Of a stretch of 64,000 nucleotides of DNA, positions 28,272 to 39,300 are shown piece by piece (the stretch's first letter is position 1; every line of letters begins with the position of its first letter). Origin of the DNA: an uncultured cyanobacterium (GTDB lineage Bacteria > Cyanobacteriota > Cyanobacteriia > Cyanobacteriales > Nostocaceae). The notes under the pieces were generated by a model. The model saw only the letters and a program-made list of their open reading frames with translations. It was not told the DNA's origin and made no database searches. Where the stretch lies: assembly GCA_903903925.1 (NCBI GenBank), contig CAIVAU010000078.1, positions 1-64,000 on the forward strand, written 5' to 3'. Position numbers and translations under genes: made by a program.

Positions 28272-28297
28272 GATATTCCTAACTCCTAACTCTTAAC

Positions 28298-28594
28298 CTA
28301 ATTCCAATCTTCTTCTTCTTTTTTGCCACGACTTTTATAAATCCCACCAAGATTGTGAAGCTTACGAGTTTTCTCATGCAATTCTGCTTCGGTAAGACCC
28401 CACTTTTGTAACACTTTATCTAAGTCTTGTTGGATATCTCTCGCGCCTGGAAATCCTTGATAACGAATCCGTATTCTAGCTAGTTCTGCTAAGTTATAAT
28501 CTGTCGCTTCTTGAGTCAATAAACTATTAACTAAAAGGCGATCGCGATTGTAAAGAGGATGCTGTTGATCTTTACTTCCTGATACTTCAGTCAT
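28298..28594 (-). CDS. DUF3288 family protein
   Basis: A 98-residue protein that begins MTEVSGSKDQQHPLYNRDR and continues TDYNLAELARIRIRYQGFPG, ARDIQQDLDKVL and KSRGKKEEEDWN. These are hallmarks of DUF3288, a short family restricted to cyanobacteria and without a known role. Upstream in-frame codons up to 28738 lack this similarity, so I take the internal ATG. It converges on the MCE gene with 26 bp between the stops. Confidence 0.85.
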   Translation of the reverse strand: MTEVSGSKDQQHPLYNRDRLLVNSLLTQEATDYNLAELARIRIRYQGFPGARDIQQDLDKVLQKWGLTEAELHEKTRKLHNLGGIYKSRGKKEEEDWN

Positions 28595-29319
28595 CTTTGA
28601 AATTAAGCTTGTTTTAGTTGTTGAAAGGAATGATGCATGAGATGAGAGCTTCCTAGTCTGGTCAGGATATCTGAACCACAGCCGGAATTGATCGCTACCA
28701 GGTAACCTTGTTATAGGTAGTGGTGGCTGTGTATCCATAGGGACTCAAGGCAAAGGTCACAGGCAAAATATGTTTATATATTTCTCATTTTTGAAATTAT
28801 TTTTGATGAAATTTCATTCCTAAAAACGAGATTGGCATATTTTCTTTAAGATTGACAACTATTTTATACGTTTTTTGTCGTAAAAATTCATATGAGTAAT
28901 AAACAACAAACTTTTATAAAAATTAAGGGTTCTTACTTACTATGTAATCGGTTAGTTCAGGTCAGGCAAGTGGGGCTAATCAACCAGCCTGAAATAGGTA
29001 TGGCAATCCCTAGGTTATGTTCACCAAGAAATAACCATGCTATTAAAGATACTATCTGCGTTGTACTGATTACTGATCAACCGTAAAATTTACGGAGTAT
29101 GATGAAGTCATTCTAAAATCTGTCTACGGGGGAGTTTTGTCATCTGAGTCACTCACTGAATATAGACGGCAACTACACCTTCTACCTTACGGCTCTCCCC
29201 ACTGCCGCTATACTTTAAATAAAGATACATTGTTTCTAAGAAAATAAGAAAAAAGTTCAGGTGATGGTGGATCTTAGAGATCGCCCAAAGCCCAAGCTGT
29301 AAGGGAGCAAGAACCCAAT
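28595..29319. other. Long gap upstream of clpC
   Basis: The 725 bp hold no convincing gene; short frames here have no motif. The start side should contain the clpC promoter and an unusually long leader. I could not identify a CtsR-type or sigma-32-type element with confidence. A GAGCAAGAACC stretch precedes the clpC ATG. Confidence 0.5.
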
Positions 29320-31782
29320 ATGTTTGAACACTTCACTTCCGAAGCAATTAAAGTAGTTATGCTCGCCCAGGAGGAAGCACGACGCCTGGGACACAACTTC
29401 GTTGGGACTGAGCAAATTCTCCTAGGTTTGATGGGAGAAGGGACGGGGATTGCTGCCAAGGTACTGACAGACTTGGGCATTACCCTCAAAGATGCACGCC
29501 GCGAGGTAGAAAGAATTATTGGTCGGGGATCTGGCTTTGTGCCAACAGAAATCCCTTTTACTCCTAAGGTGAAAAGTCTATTTGAGCAATCGTTTAAAGA
29601 AGCTCGCAGTTTAGGTCACAATTACATTGGGACTGAACACTTACTCTTAGGATTGACTGAAGCTGGTGAAGGCGTTGCTGCCAAAGTCCTGCAAAATATA
29701 GGGATTGAACTCCCGCAAGTCCGAACCTCAGTCATTCGTAGCTTAGGGGAAACTGCATCTGTTGGCGTTGGTAGCCGTGGTAGTCAGCAACGACGCAATC
29801 AACCACTAACCATAGAAGAATTTGGTAGAAATCTGACCAAATTAGCAGTAGAAGGCAAGCTTGACCCTGTAGTCGGTCGTGAGAAGGAAATAGAGCGTAC
29901 AATCCAGATTCTTGGTCGCCGGACGAAGAATAACCCAGTCTTGATTGGGGAACCAGGGGTGGGTAAAACAGCGATCGCTGAAGGTCTAGCGCAACGCATT
30001 ATCAACCAAGATATCCCCGATATTTTACAAGACAAGCAAGTCATCAGCCTCGATATGGGGTCTGTGGTGGCAGGGACTCGCTTTCGCGGCGATTTTGAAG
30101 AACGCCTCAAGAAAATCATGGAAGAAATCCGCTCTGAGGGGAATATCATCCTAGTGATAGATGAAATTCACACCTTGGTAGGTGCTGGTGGCACTGAAGG
30201 TGGTATGGATGCAGCCAACATCCTCAAGCCAGCATTAGCACGGGGTGATCTTCAGTGCATCGGCGCAACCACTCTTGACGAGTATCGTCAGCACATTGAG
30301 CGAGATGCAGCCTTAGAGCGTCGTTTCCAACCAATTATGGTAGGAGAACCCTCGGTAGAAGAAACAATTCAGATTCTACAGGGCTTACGCTCCGCTTACG
30401 AGCAGCACCACAAAGTGAATATATCTGATGCTGCACTTGTTGCAGCCGCTAATTTGTCAGACCGCTACATCAGCGATCGCTTCTTGCCGGATAAAGCTAT
30501 CGACTTGATTGATGAAGCTGGTTCTCGCGTCCGTTTACGGAGTTCTCTGGTTTCTACAAATCGGGAATTAAAGCGTGAACTGCTACAAGTCAATAAAGCC
30601 AAACAAGAAGCTGTCAGAACACAGGATTTTGACAAGGCTGGACGACAGCGCGATCGCGAATTGGAACTGGAAACACAACTGCGAGGGGAAACAGCACAAA
30701 CCGACAACGCTGTCAATAGCCCCATCGTTGATGAGGAAGATATCGCTCAAATCGTCGCCTCGTGGACTGGTGTGCCAGTTAACAAGCTGACTGAATCTGA
30801 GTCTGAGTTACTCCTACACCTAGAAGACACTCTCCATCAGCGTCTGATTGGTCAAGAACAAGCAGTCACTGCTGTTTCCAAAGCCATCCGTCGCGCCCGC
30901 GTTGGGTTAAAGAACCCTAATCGTCCTATAGCGAGCTTTATCTTCTCCGGGCCTACTGGAGTCGGTAAAACGGAATTGGCGAAAGCCTTGGCTTCCTACT
31001 TCTTCGGTTCCGAAGAAGCAATGATTCGCCTAGACATGTCCGAATTCATGGAACGCCACACCGTCTCCAAACTGATTGGTTCGCCTCCTGGTTATGTAGG
31101 ATACGACGAAGGTGGACAACTTACCGAAGCAGTGCGGCGCAAACCATACACAGTGGTGCTGTTCGATGAAATCGAGAAAGCACACCCTGATGTATTCAAT
31201 ATGCTGCTGCAAATCTTGGATGACGGTCGCCTAACTGATGCCAAAGGTCGGGTAGTGGACTTCAAGAACACGCTGTTAATTATGACTTCCAACATCGGTT
31301 CTAAGGTGATTGAGAAAGGTGGTGGCGGTCTAGGCTTCCAGTTTAATGAAAACGAAGCTGAGGCTAGTTACAACCGTATCCGTACACTGGTAAACGAGGA
31401 ACTAAAAGCTTACTTCCGTCCAGAGTTCCTGAACCGGATCGATGACATGATCGTCTTCACCCAGTTGAAGAAGGATGAAATCAAGCAAATTGCTGATATC
31501 ATGCTACGGGAAGTCTTTGGTCGCCTAGGTGAAAAGGGAATCATCTTAGAAGTGACCGAAAGCTTCAAAGAGCGGGTAGTACAAGAGGGTTATAACCCCA
31601 GCTACGGTGCTAGACCACTGCGTCGGGCGATCGTGCGTCTGTTAGAAGATTCTTTGGCGGAAGCTATGCTGTCTGGTCAAATCACCGAAGGCGATACCGC
31701 GATCGTTGATGTTGACGATGATGGTCAGGTAGTCGTACGTAAGTCAGAGGAACGAGAGTTGTTACTCGCGAATGTCGGATAA
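29320..31782 (+). CDS. clpC: ATP-dependent Clp protease ATPase subunit ClpC
   Basis: An 820-residue Hsp100 unfoldase. It has two N-terminal Clp repeats ([20 protein letters not shown] and [20 protein letters not shown]), AAA-1 with GEPGVGKTA and [12 protein letters not shown], and a middle domain with a UVR-like helix (about 425-445, [16 protein letters not shown]). AAA-2 has [10 protein letters not shown] and [14 protein letters not shown], with the VGF-type ClpP-binding loop and the C-terminal D2-small domain. It delivers substrates to ClpP/ClpR and, in plastids and cyanobacteria, is essential. It is followed by a strong terminator at 31875-31903. Confidence 0.98.
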   Translation: MFEHFTSEAIKVVMLAQEEARRLGHNFVGTEQILLGLMGEGTGIAAKVLTDLGITLKDARREVERIIGRGSGFVPTEIPFTPKVKSLFEQSFKEARSLGHNYIGTEHLLLGLTEAGEGVAAKVLQNIGIELPQVRTSVIRSLGETASVGVGSRGSQQRRNQPLTIEEFGRNLTKLAVEGKLDPVVGREKEIERTIQILGRRTKNNPVLIGEPGVGKTAIAEGLAQRIINQDIPDILQDKQVISLDMGSVVAGTRFRGDFEERLKKIMEEIRSEGNIILVIDEIHTLVGAGGTEGGMDAANILKPALARGDLQCIGATTLDEYRQHIERDAALERRFQPIMVGEPSVEETIQILQGLRSAYEQHHKVNISDAALVAAANLSDRYISDRFLPDKAIDLIDEAGSRVRLRSSLVSTNRELKRELLQVNKAKQEAVRTQDFDKAGRQRDRELELETQLRGETAQTDNAVNSPIVDEEDIAQIVASWTGVPVNKLTESESELLLHLEDTLHQRLIGQEQAVTAVSKAIRRARVGLKNPNRPIASFIFSGPTGVGKTELAKALASYFFGSEEAMIRLDMSEFMERHTVSKLIGSPPGYVGYDEGGQLTEAVRRKPYTVVLFDEIEKAHPDVFNMLLQILDDGRLTDAKGRVVDFKNTLLIMTSNIGSKVIEKGGGGLGFQFNENEAEASYNRIRTLVNEELKAYFRPEFLNRIDDMIVFTQLKKDEIKQIADIMLREVFGRLGEKGIILEVTESFKERVVQEGYNPSYGARPLRRAIVRLLEDSLAEAMLSGQITEGDTAIVDVDDDGQVVVRKSEERELLLANVG

Positions 31783-31874
31783 AAGTTATACCATCACTCC
31801 TAACCCCCTTTAACAGGGGAGTTAGGAGTTTCACCTCTGGTAAAAATTAGGTGAAATCGGGTGAGTAATCGTTT

Positions 31875-31903
31875 TCTCCTAGTAGAAATACTAGGAGATT
31901 TTT
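31875..31903 (+). terminator. Intrinsic terminator of clpC
   Basis: TCTCCTAGTA and TACTAGGAGA make a perfect 10-bp stem with a GAAA loop, directly followed by TTTTT. A second hairpin with ACTCCTAAC/GTTAGGAGT arms precedes it at 31796-31829 without a T-run. Confidence 0.9.
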
Positions 31904-31927
31904 GATTTAATTAGTGATAAAACTTGT

Positions 31928-32434
31928 TCAATAACCAATTATTAGTATGCCTGCTAATGGCAGGATAATTCTGTTGCTTGCATACAAAATTTCCAAATAA
32001 TTACAGACTTTCTTAAAATCATCCTTACGACGATAATGATTTCTAACTGCAATAACCAAATATTCGACTTCCCGCATCATGCTAGCTTTAAAAATATCCT
32101 TTAAAAACTGATTATTATCAACTGCTCTACCTGCTTCTACCTCTAGAACTACCTTACCATCTGAACTTAGAGCATCTGGTTCAAAATATTTTTCCTCTTC
32201 ACTATTTAATGTAAATACAACTTGTACACGAATTTTATGTTCTTTCCTTTTCCCTTGTTCAACCATCATATCTGCTTTTATCAGATAGGGTTGCAGTAGC
32301 CGCAAAACTTCATCACTACGAAGGTTATTATTCTCAGAATTAATTAGAGCTTCTACTTGAAAAAAACATTGTAAAATATTACTTAGTTGGTAATTGACTT
32401 CAATATTTTGAGGAAAAAACTTACACTTAAGCAT
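31928..32434 (-). CDS. Hypothetical protein, possible PD-(D/E)XK-like fold
   Basis: A 168-residue protein with PDALSSDGKVVLEVEAGRA (about 103-121), then hydrophobic strands such as VEYLVIAVRNHYR. The spacing of an acidic residue, a short hairpin and an E-x-E strand resembles nuclease-superfamily folds, and the family is reminiscent of restriction-like domains. The expected lysine after the ExE motif is not obvious, so catalysis is doubtful. The C-terminus ends in a hydrophobic tail. It converges on clpC and has no operon partner. Confidence 0.5.
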   Translation of the reverse strand: MLKCKFFPQNIEVNYQLSNILQCFFQVEALINSENNNLRSDEVLRLLQPYLIKADMMVEQGKRKEHKIRVQVVFTLNSEEEKYFEPDALSSDGKVVLEVEAGRAVDNNQFLKDIFKASMMREVEYLVIAVRNHYRRKDDFKKVCNYLEILYASNRIILPLAGILIIGY

Positions 32435-32898
32435 CTGGTGAATTAATAAATCTCAGAACTTATGTTTGTATAGTTCCCTGAATTTATGCAGAAGTAATAG
32501 TTTTAGGTTAAAATTTACGAACTCATGTGAGATGATTGATGAAGTGCTGTTACGTAGAAGCAGAAAAGACACCGCCCGAACTAATGACAGAGAAAGATTA
32601 ACTTTGGCTGCTATTGCCAAAGCAAAGAACTACCCATGACTCATTAATGATGCAAGGCAAATTCTATCGCTAATAAATTAAGCCATGTTGCGCTCATTTA
32701 AACTCAAGAACTTACGATAGGGAAAACTTGGCAATCTCTGAAGAAATGAATTTGGAGATGCGCTAATGTCTAGCAAACCAACGCAAATCTCCAAGTGGGA
32801 GAAGCAGCAAAAGCTGGCTACTTGCCGTGGGATAGCCCTGCATTTGATAGTATAAAGCAATTCTTGCAAGCTCTATAAACCCCACTTTTCCGCAAAAT
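32435..32898. other. Gap with short coding relics
   Basis: The 464 bp contain a 36-codon plus-strand frame at 32532-32639, which reads MIDEVLLRRSRKDTARTNDR at its start. A second stop-bounded piece ends in GYLPWDSPAFDSIKQFLQAL at a TAA near 32876-32878. Both look protein-like but too short to be functional genes, so they are probably debris of lost genes. Confidence 0.35.
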
Positions 32899-34002
32899 CT
32901 ATTGCGAAGCTGACTCCTTTGTTAACACCTCTAATACTTCTTCATCCCCAACAGGATTATCACTATCACCAGAGACACAAGCCCAACTATCTAAGGCGTC
33001 TTTAATAAAAGCAGCTACAGGTACAGCAATAATCAATCCTAACACTCCGCCAACGTAGGTTCCTACTAATAGGGAAATGATCACCCATATTGGTCTGATT
33101 CCTGTAAAACTACCCAAGAGTCGGGGTGCGATCGCCTGGTCAATGACTTGATCAATAACAACAGCAGCAGCTAAAACCTTGACTGCTAGCCAAAAATCGT
33201 GTGACGCTGTGATTAAAATTATGATAGCAAGACTCACTACATCCCCGAACGGAACTAAGCTCATAATTCCAATTCCCAAACCGAGAAGTAAAGCAAACTG
33301 GACTTTGAGAACTAAAAACATTAATGTTTGTGAGACTCCCATCAGCAAAGCCAAAGCTATCTGACCAATCAAGTAATTTTGGAAATTTCGCTGAAGTGAC
33401 TGCTGTGCCTGCTGACCAAAACTCCAACGTAACTTTTTAAATATACCCTGCCAAAGATTCTCGCCATCTAATAAAAAATAAAAAGTCAGCACGACTGTGA
33501 TTAACGTTTCAGAAATACTATCAATAGTCTCTAACAGTAGACCAAAAAGTTTATCGGTAAGACCCCCAAATTCGTTAGGTAAGCGATTTGTTACTTGAGA
33601 AACTATCTGCCTTAAATTGACCTTTAATCCGTGGCTAACAGCCCAATCATTAGCAATCTGGAGTTTTTGCTCACTAGAATCAACCCATTGGGGAAGTAGT
33701 TTAGCCATCTCATGAAACTGCTGCAAAATAATAGGTACTAAGGTAATACCCAAAGCAATGATCATCAATACAGTTGAGATAAAAACTAATGCTACTGCGT
33801 AGTTTCGGTTAACCCCACGCTGCTGTAAAATTGAAACAGGGTAATTCAAAATGAAGGCAAGTAAAGTTGCCACGATAAAAATTGAAACTAGGGGTTGAAA
33901 ATATTGCAAAAGGCGAAATGCTAGCAACCCATTGAGAAAAACTAAAGGAAACAGCAGTGTCAGAATTAACCATTGAAGTAGTTTCTGAAGAGAAAATGTC
34001 AC
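32899..34002 (-). CDS. AI-2E family transporter (PerM/YdiK type)
   Basis: A 367-residue membrane protein with about eight transmembrane helices. Paired helices occur at each end, and the conserved VPFGDVVSLAI and GIRPIWVIISLLVGTYVGGVLGLIIAVPVAAFI stretches define the family in its C-terminal half. Members export or exchange small solutes or signal molecules; the name is historical and no substrate is implied. The start at 34002 (MTFSLQK) gives normal family length. A second paralogue lies at 47666-48727. Confidence 0.9.
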   Translation of the reverse strand: MTFSLQKLLQWLILTLLFPLVFLNGLLAFRLLQYFQPLVSIFIVATLLAFILNYPVSILQQRGVNRNYAVALVFISTVLMIIALGITLVPIILQQFHEMAKLLPQWVDSSEQKLQIANDWAVSHGLKVNLRQIVSQVTNRLPNEFGGLTDKLFGLLLETIDSISETLITVVLTFYFLLDGENLWQGIFKKLRWSFGQQAQQSLQRNFQNYLIGQIALALLMGVSQTLMFLVLKVQFALLLGLGIGIMSLVPFGDVVSLAIIILITASHDFWLAVKVLAAAVVIDQVIDQAIAPRLLGSFTGIRPIWVIISLLVGTYVGGVLGLIIAVPVAAFIKDALDSWACVSGDSDNPVGDEEVLEVLTKESASQ

Positions 34003-34139
34003 TCGCTTCGCTCCAATTCAAAATTATAAATTAAAAATTCAAAGTTAACACCTAGGACTGAAGTCGTGGGCTGAGAATTTTAAAGTCTCAAATCATACTC
34101 CCTAAATCTCTCTAACTCATATCCCGAATTTCTCACTCC

Positions 34140-34246
34140 TTGTGTGGGGAGTGTGGGAGGTAAGGAAGGGAAAGAAAGGAAGGCATTAATCCCGACACTC
34201 CCCACACTCTCTAGATTTCTCTGTGACCTCTGCGCCTCTGCGGTTA
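34140..34246. repeat. Inverted GTGTGGGGAG repeat plus CTCTGCGCCTCTGCGGTT element
   Basis: TGTGGGGAGTGTGGGAGG at 34141-34160 faces ACTCCCCACACTCT at 34197-34211. The next bases, CTGTGACCTCTGCGCCTCTG, belong to a dispersed cyanobacterial repeat also present inside the MITE at 62632-62819. Confidence 0.7.
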
Positions 34247-34255
34247 ATTAGATAG

Positions 34256-35716
34256 TTAACCTAAAGCGCGAGAAGGGAGTATCTCCGTGAAAGCATTGAA
34301 TTGCTCTTCATTAATCCGCCCTGCTTGATACAGAGTTTCTATAATTTCCGAAACTCCCAAAACTGAATGAGCCTGATAACCATTTTCTCGTAACCGATCT
34401 TTCACACCTTTTTCATGGTCAATCAGCACCACAATGTCATCAACATTTAATCCTGCAGATTTCAACTTTTCTGCTCCTTCCATCGCACTTTTACCACTGA
34501 TCAGAATATCATCAACGACCACAACTTTTTCACCAGGATTAAAATTTCCCTCAATCAGTTTCCTTGTTCCATGTGCCTTCACTTCTTTTCGAGGGAAAAT
34601 CATTGGACAATGAAGACGCAATGATAAACCAGTCGCAGTAGGCAAAGAACCGTAGGGAATACCTGCTATCCGATCAAACTTAAGGGTTTGCAAAATATCC
34701 TCATAGGCGCTGAGAACATGATTAAAAATTTGGGGAGTGGAAATAATTTTGCGTAAGTCGATGTAATAAGGAAATGTCGCTCCTGAGGCTTGGACAAATT
34801 CGCCAAACATAATACAGCCAATATCATAAAGCTGTAAAATTAATTCCTGATAGGGGTGCTGATTTAAAAAACAAACATCAGGTAACCACACAGAACAACT
34901 AGAAGCATCACGGATAATTTCATCTCTTACTTGATTAACTTCTTCTTGCAAAGACTGGACTTGCTTTGATAAATCTGACTGTGCTAAAATATCTTGAGGA
35001 ACAGGAATCAAGAGGCCATCACCGTTTGCAGTTAGACCAGCTGATAATATTTTGCTAAGATTGCTGCCTTCTGCCCAGATGCTACGAGCCATGATCATTC
35101 GCTCAGGAGCAACTGTGCGAATACGCGCCAAAATATCGGGTTTTGTCGTTCCTACTTCCAAACCTAACTGTTCTGGAGTTCCCCAATTCCTTGATTCCTT
35201 TGCCACCTGCAAATAAAGAGGTAATTCGTTTGGATTGGTAGGATATTGCTGGAAAGTTACGGCGGCAGGATTAGATGTACAGCACAAAACAAACACTGCC
35301 TTTTCAGGGTATACTAAGAATGGAACTACTTGGTCTTGTCCCGCGTAAGGGTTCAAGGTAATTGCATCCACGCCCCATTCTGTAAACACAGTACGGGCGA
35401 AGACAGTACTTGTGTTTAAGTCACTGTGTTTGGCATCCAAAATAATCGGGATGTGGGCGGGGATAGTTGTGAGCGTTTGGTATAGTAGTTCTAACCCTGG
35501 AATGCCCAAAGCCTCGTAAAAGCCAAGTGTAGGCTTATAGGCACAAACTTTATCAGATGTTTCGGAAATTATAAATTGTAACCAATCCCACAAAGCAGCG
35601 ATCATGTCAGAAGATGCGTAGCGGAGGGGCATCATCTCAGGATTGGGATCGAGTCCGACAAATAGTAAGCTTTGATTTTGGGCGATCGCCCCATTCAATT
35701 TATCAAAAAAGTTCAT
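34256..35716 (-). CDS. pyrF-pyrE: Bifunctional orotidine-5'-phosphate decarboxylase / orotate phosphoribosyltransferase
   Basis: The fused enzyme has 486 residues. The N-terminal half is a type 2 OMP decarboxylase (FVGLDPNPEMMP near residue 20, and the catalytic ILDAKHSDLNTST near 90). The C-terminal half is an orotate phosphoribosyltransferase with the PRPP loop VVVDDILISGKSAMEGAEKL. It catalyses the last two steps of UMP synthesis. The order F-E is opposite to that of the eukaryotic UMP synthase and is known from cyanobacteria. I start at 35716 (MNFFDKLNG); upstream codons to 35779 are not conserved-looking. The gene stands alone. Confidence 0.95.
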   Translation of the reverse strand: MNFFDKLNGAIAQNQSLLFVGLDPNPEMMPLRYASSDMIAALWDWLQFIISETSDKVCAYKPTLGFYEALGIPGLELLYQTLTTIPAHIPIILDAKHSDLNTSTVFARTVFTEWGVDAITLNPYAGQDQVVPFLVYPEKAVFVLCCTSNPAAVTFQQYPTNPNELPLYLQVAKESRNWGTPEQLGLEVGTTKPDILARIRTVAPERMIMARSIWAEGSNLSKILSAGLTANGDGLLIPVPQDILAQSDLSKQVQSLQEEVNQVRDEIIRDASSCSVWLPDVCFLNQHPYQELILQLYDIGCIMFGEFVQASGATFPYYIDLRKIISTPQIFNHVLSAYEDILQTLKFDRIAGIPYGSLPTATGLSLRLHCPMIFPRKEVKAHGTRKLIEGNFNPGEKVVVVDDILISGKSAMEGAEKLKSAGLNVDDIVVLIDHEKGVKDRLRENGYQAHSVLGVSEIIETLYQAGRINEEQFNAFTEILPSRALG

Positions 35717-36321
35717 AGTTACTTTGAAAAAAAGACTTATTAAACGAGTCACAACAGATTGCAAGTAACTGAAGCACAATGCCTTGGTCTAAAAGCTAGA
35801 CACAAAGCTTTTTTACTTCTGACTTCTGACTCCTGAATTCTGCTTGTAATACCGTTATCATCTTACGATCTTTTAGTTCAAAGGAGTTAAAAGCCAGAAT
35901 TTACAGAACTCCTGACTGCTAGCCTCCTTCTAACTCCTTATCCATGAACGTTCTTGGCATGCGCTGAACTTATATCGTAAATATTGATACTTTTTTTATA
36001 GCTTTTTTACTTAAAACTAACTCTTCGCCAAATCGATAGAAGTTACATTATGATCGGTTCTTTAATCCAATCACTAAATCAGGCATCAACTATGATGAGC
36101 ATCTTGCGGATTAGTCACTTAATTTTTGCTCTCGGTCTAAAATACTATCTATTAATATTTATTCACAAAAAATATTATTTTCTCAGTACCAGTCCGAAAA
36201 TATCTTCAATGTTATTTTTAAGCAAAGGGATAATAAAATTTGGGGGAATAATAAGCTATAAAAATAAGATTATGAGTATACATATCAGTGCTAGATAAAT
36301 GCTATCATAATATGGTGTTAC
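35717..36321. other. Divergent gap between pyrF-pyrE and the giant kinase
   Basis: The 605 bp contain CTTCTGACT/ACTCCTGA heptamer-like repeats at 35815-35840 and otherwise AT-rich sequence. A plus-strand frame at 36050-36298 has low complexity and no motif. Promoters for both flanking genes should be here; none is clear. Confidence 0.5.
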
Positions 36322-39300
36322 GTGCCTCCTGGCGATCGCATTACTGAACAAATCTACTTAGGCATCAAAACTATAGTTTGTCGAAGCATAGGAGAGCAAG
36401 ACCAAAAACCCTTCATCATTAAACTGATCCGAAATGAATATCCTACCTTCCGCGAAATCACACAGTTACGCAATCACTACACCATTACTAAAAACCTAGA
36501 CTTTCCCGGTATCGTCAAATATAGCTTAGAAAATTATCGCAACAGCTATCTATGCGCTATTATGGAAGACTCTGGTGGTATTACTCTAATGGATTATCTA
36601 ATTGATGTAGGGACGTCACATACAACACATCTACATCAATTTTTCCAGATCGCAATTCAAATTGCCTCCTCCCTTGCAGAACTGCATCGCCTCCGTGTCA
36701 TTCACAAAGACATCAAACCTGCCAATATCCTGATCAACCCCACCACTTGCGAAGTTAGACTCATCGACTTTAGTATTGCCTCCCTCCTGCCAAGAAAAAT
36801 ACAATTCCTTAGGAGTCCCAAAGTTGTAGAAGGCACGTTAGCCTACATTTCACCCGAACAAACCGGAAGGATGAACCGAGGTATCGATTACCGCAGTGAC
36901 TTTTATTCTCTCGGTGTCACTTTTTTTCAACTACTCACCGGACAATTACCCTTCACTACCACTGATCCGATGGAGTTAGTTTACTGTCACATTGCCAAAC
37001 AACCACCATATATCAGCAGTATTAATCCTAACATTCCCCTGATCGTATCTGACATAATCAGCAAACTCATGGCAAAAAATGCTGAAAATCGATATCAGAA
37101 TGCTTTGGGGTTAAAGCATGACTTAGAAATATGTAGTAAACAGTGGCAAGAGACAGGGAAAATTATACCATTTGAGTTGGGAAAACAGGATATTTCAGAC
37201 CGTTTCCTCATTCCCGAAAAACTCTATGGTCGTGAATACGAAGTTGAAACCCTACTTGCTGCTTTTGACCGGGTGACCCAAGGGACAACTGAAATGATCT
37301 TGGTTGTTGGTGAGGCTGGTATTGGCAAAACCGCTGTGGTCAATGAAGTCCACAAACCTATAGCAAGACAGCGTAGTTACTTCATCCAAGGAAAATTTGA
37401 CCAGTTTCAACGTGACATTCCCTTGTCAGGATTTGTGCAAACCTTTCAGGACTTAATCGGCCAACTGCTGAGTGAAACTGATGACAAAATTGAACAGTGG
37501 AAAGCCAAGATTCTGTCAGCATTGGGTACACAAGGTCAGATCCTGATTGATTTAGTCCCCAAACTTGAACTGATTATTGGCAAGCAGCCTCCAGTTGTTG
37601 AATTTTCTAGCAGTGCTGCCCAAAATCGGTTTCATTTATTGTTCCAAAGATTCGTTCAGCTTTTTGCTATTAAAGACCATCCTCTAGTTATCTTTCTAGA
37701 TGACTTGCAATGGGCAGATGTGGCTTCGTTGAAATTCATTGAATTATTGATGAGTGAAAGCTATATAGTAAATGAACTCGATACAAGCGACGAGAAATGC
37801 CCAATTTTTACAGAGAGGAGAGATGGAAATGAGGGAGGTTTCCTGCTGATTGGTGCGTATCGAGATAATGAAGTTTCAAAGGCACATCCACTTTATTTGA
37901 CACTAAATGAAATTGAGAAAAGAGGAGCAATAAATACTATCGCCCTAAAAGCCTTAAATCAGGGTGATTTAACTCGGTTGATTGCTGATACCCTTCGTTG
38001 TCAAGAATCAGTTGCTGTTCCTGTTACCCAAATGGTGTTTACAAAAACTAAAGGTAACCCGTTCTTTACTCATCAATTCCTCAAGTATTTGTATGATCAA
38101 GAAATAATTACATGTAATCTTAATGTTTGTCAATGGCAGTGCGATCTCGCCAAACTTAAGGCATTATCTCTAACAGATGACGTGGTGGAATTCATGGTAC
38201 TTCAATTAGAGAAGTTGCCAAGACATACTCATGAAGTATTAAAACTTGCTGCCTGCATTGGCAATCAATTTGATCTAAAGGCTCTCGCTATTGTTCATCA
38301 AAAATCAGAAATAGATACGGCAGCGGACTTATGGACAGCTTTAACTGAGGGGCTAGTTTTACCTGAAACTGAAATTTACAAGTTATTTCAAGATGGGAAT
38401 GAATTATCGTTGACAGTTGACAGTTCACAGTTAACTGTTAACGGTCAACTGTCAACAATGACTCATTATGAATCACCCAAATACAAATTTGTACACGATC
38501 ACATACAGCAAGCCGCTTATTCTCTAATTCCTGAATCTCAAAAACAGTCAATTCACTTAAAAATTGGACAACTGCTGTTGAGCAATATTCCATTTGAACA
38601 ACGTGAAGAAAATATTTTTGAAATTGTAAATCAGTTCAATATAGCACAGGACTTACTCACCAATCAGACTGAGTGTGATGAACTGGCAAGGATGAATTTG
38701 ATTGCTGGATGTAGAGCTAAAGCATCTACAGCTTATGCAGCGGCAGTTAAGTATTTAGCTTTTGGAATCCAACTACTGCCAGCAGAGAGATGGGAGACGA
38801 AATATGAGCTAACCCTAGCTTTGTATGAGACAGTAGCAGAAGCCACATACCTAGCCTGTGACTTTGAGCAAACAGAGCAATTTGTCGAGGTCGTGTTGGC
38901 ACAGGCTCAAACAGTACTAGACAAAGTGAAAGCTTATGAAGTTAAAATACAAGCATATGGGGCACAGAACAAAGCACTGGAAGCCGTTCAGACTGCCCTA
39001 CCCTTTTTGAAGTCATTGGGGGTGGAGTTTCCTGAGAATCCTAGCCAGTCAGATGTTCAGCGTGAAATGGAGGAAACTGCTGCAAATCTTTTTGATCGAG
39101 AGGACTTAATTCATTTGCCACAGATGACGGAAGCCGAACCACTGGCAGTTATGCGTATCCTATCTAGTACCATGACTCTTGCCTATCAAGTTGCTTTTGA
39201 ACTGTGCCCACTAATTCTCGTTAAACAGATCAACTTATCGGTCAAATATGGGAACGCTCCCTTATCTGCCTTTGCATATGCTGTTTATGGCCTAATGCTT

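Noticed and set aside
31796..31829. First hairpin after clpC as the terminator
   Set aside because: It lacks a T-run; the hairpin at 31875 has a perfect stem and TTTTT.
36050..36298. 82-codon frame upstream of the giant kinase
   Set aside because: AT-rich composition, Ile/Lys/Ser bias, no motif and no ribosome binding site.
36322..36800. DFS instead of DFG as evidence for a dead kinase
   Set aside because: DFS is the usual form in this Nostoc-type kinase family, so it is not a defect by itself.
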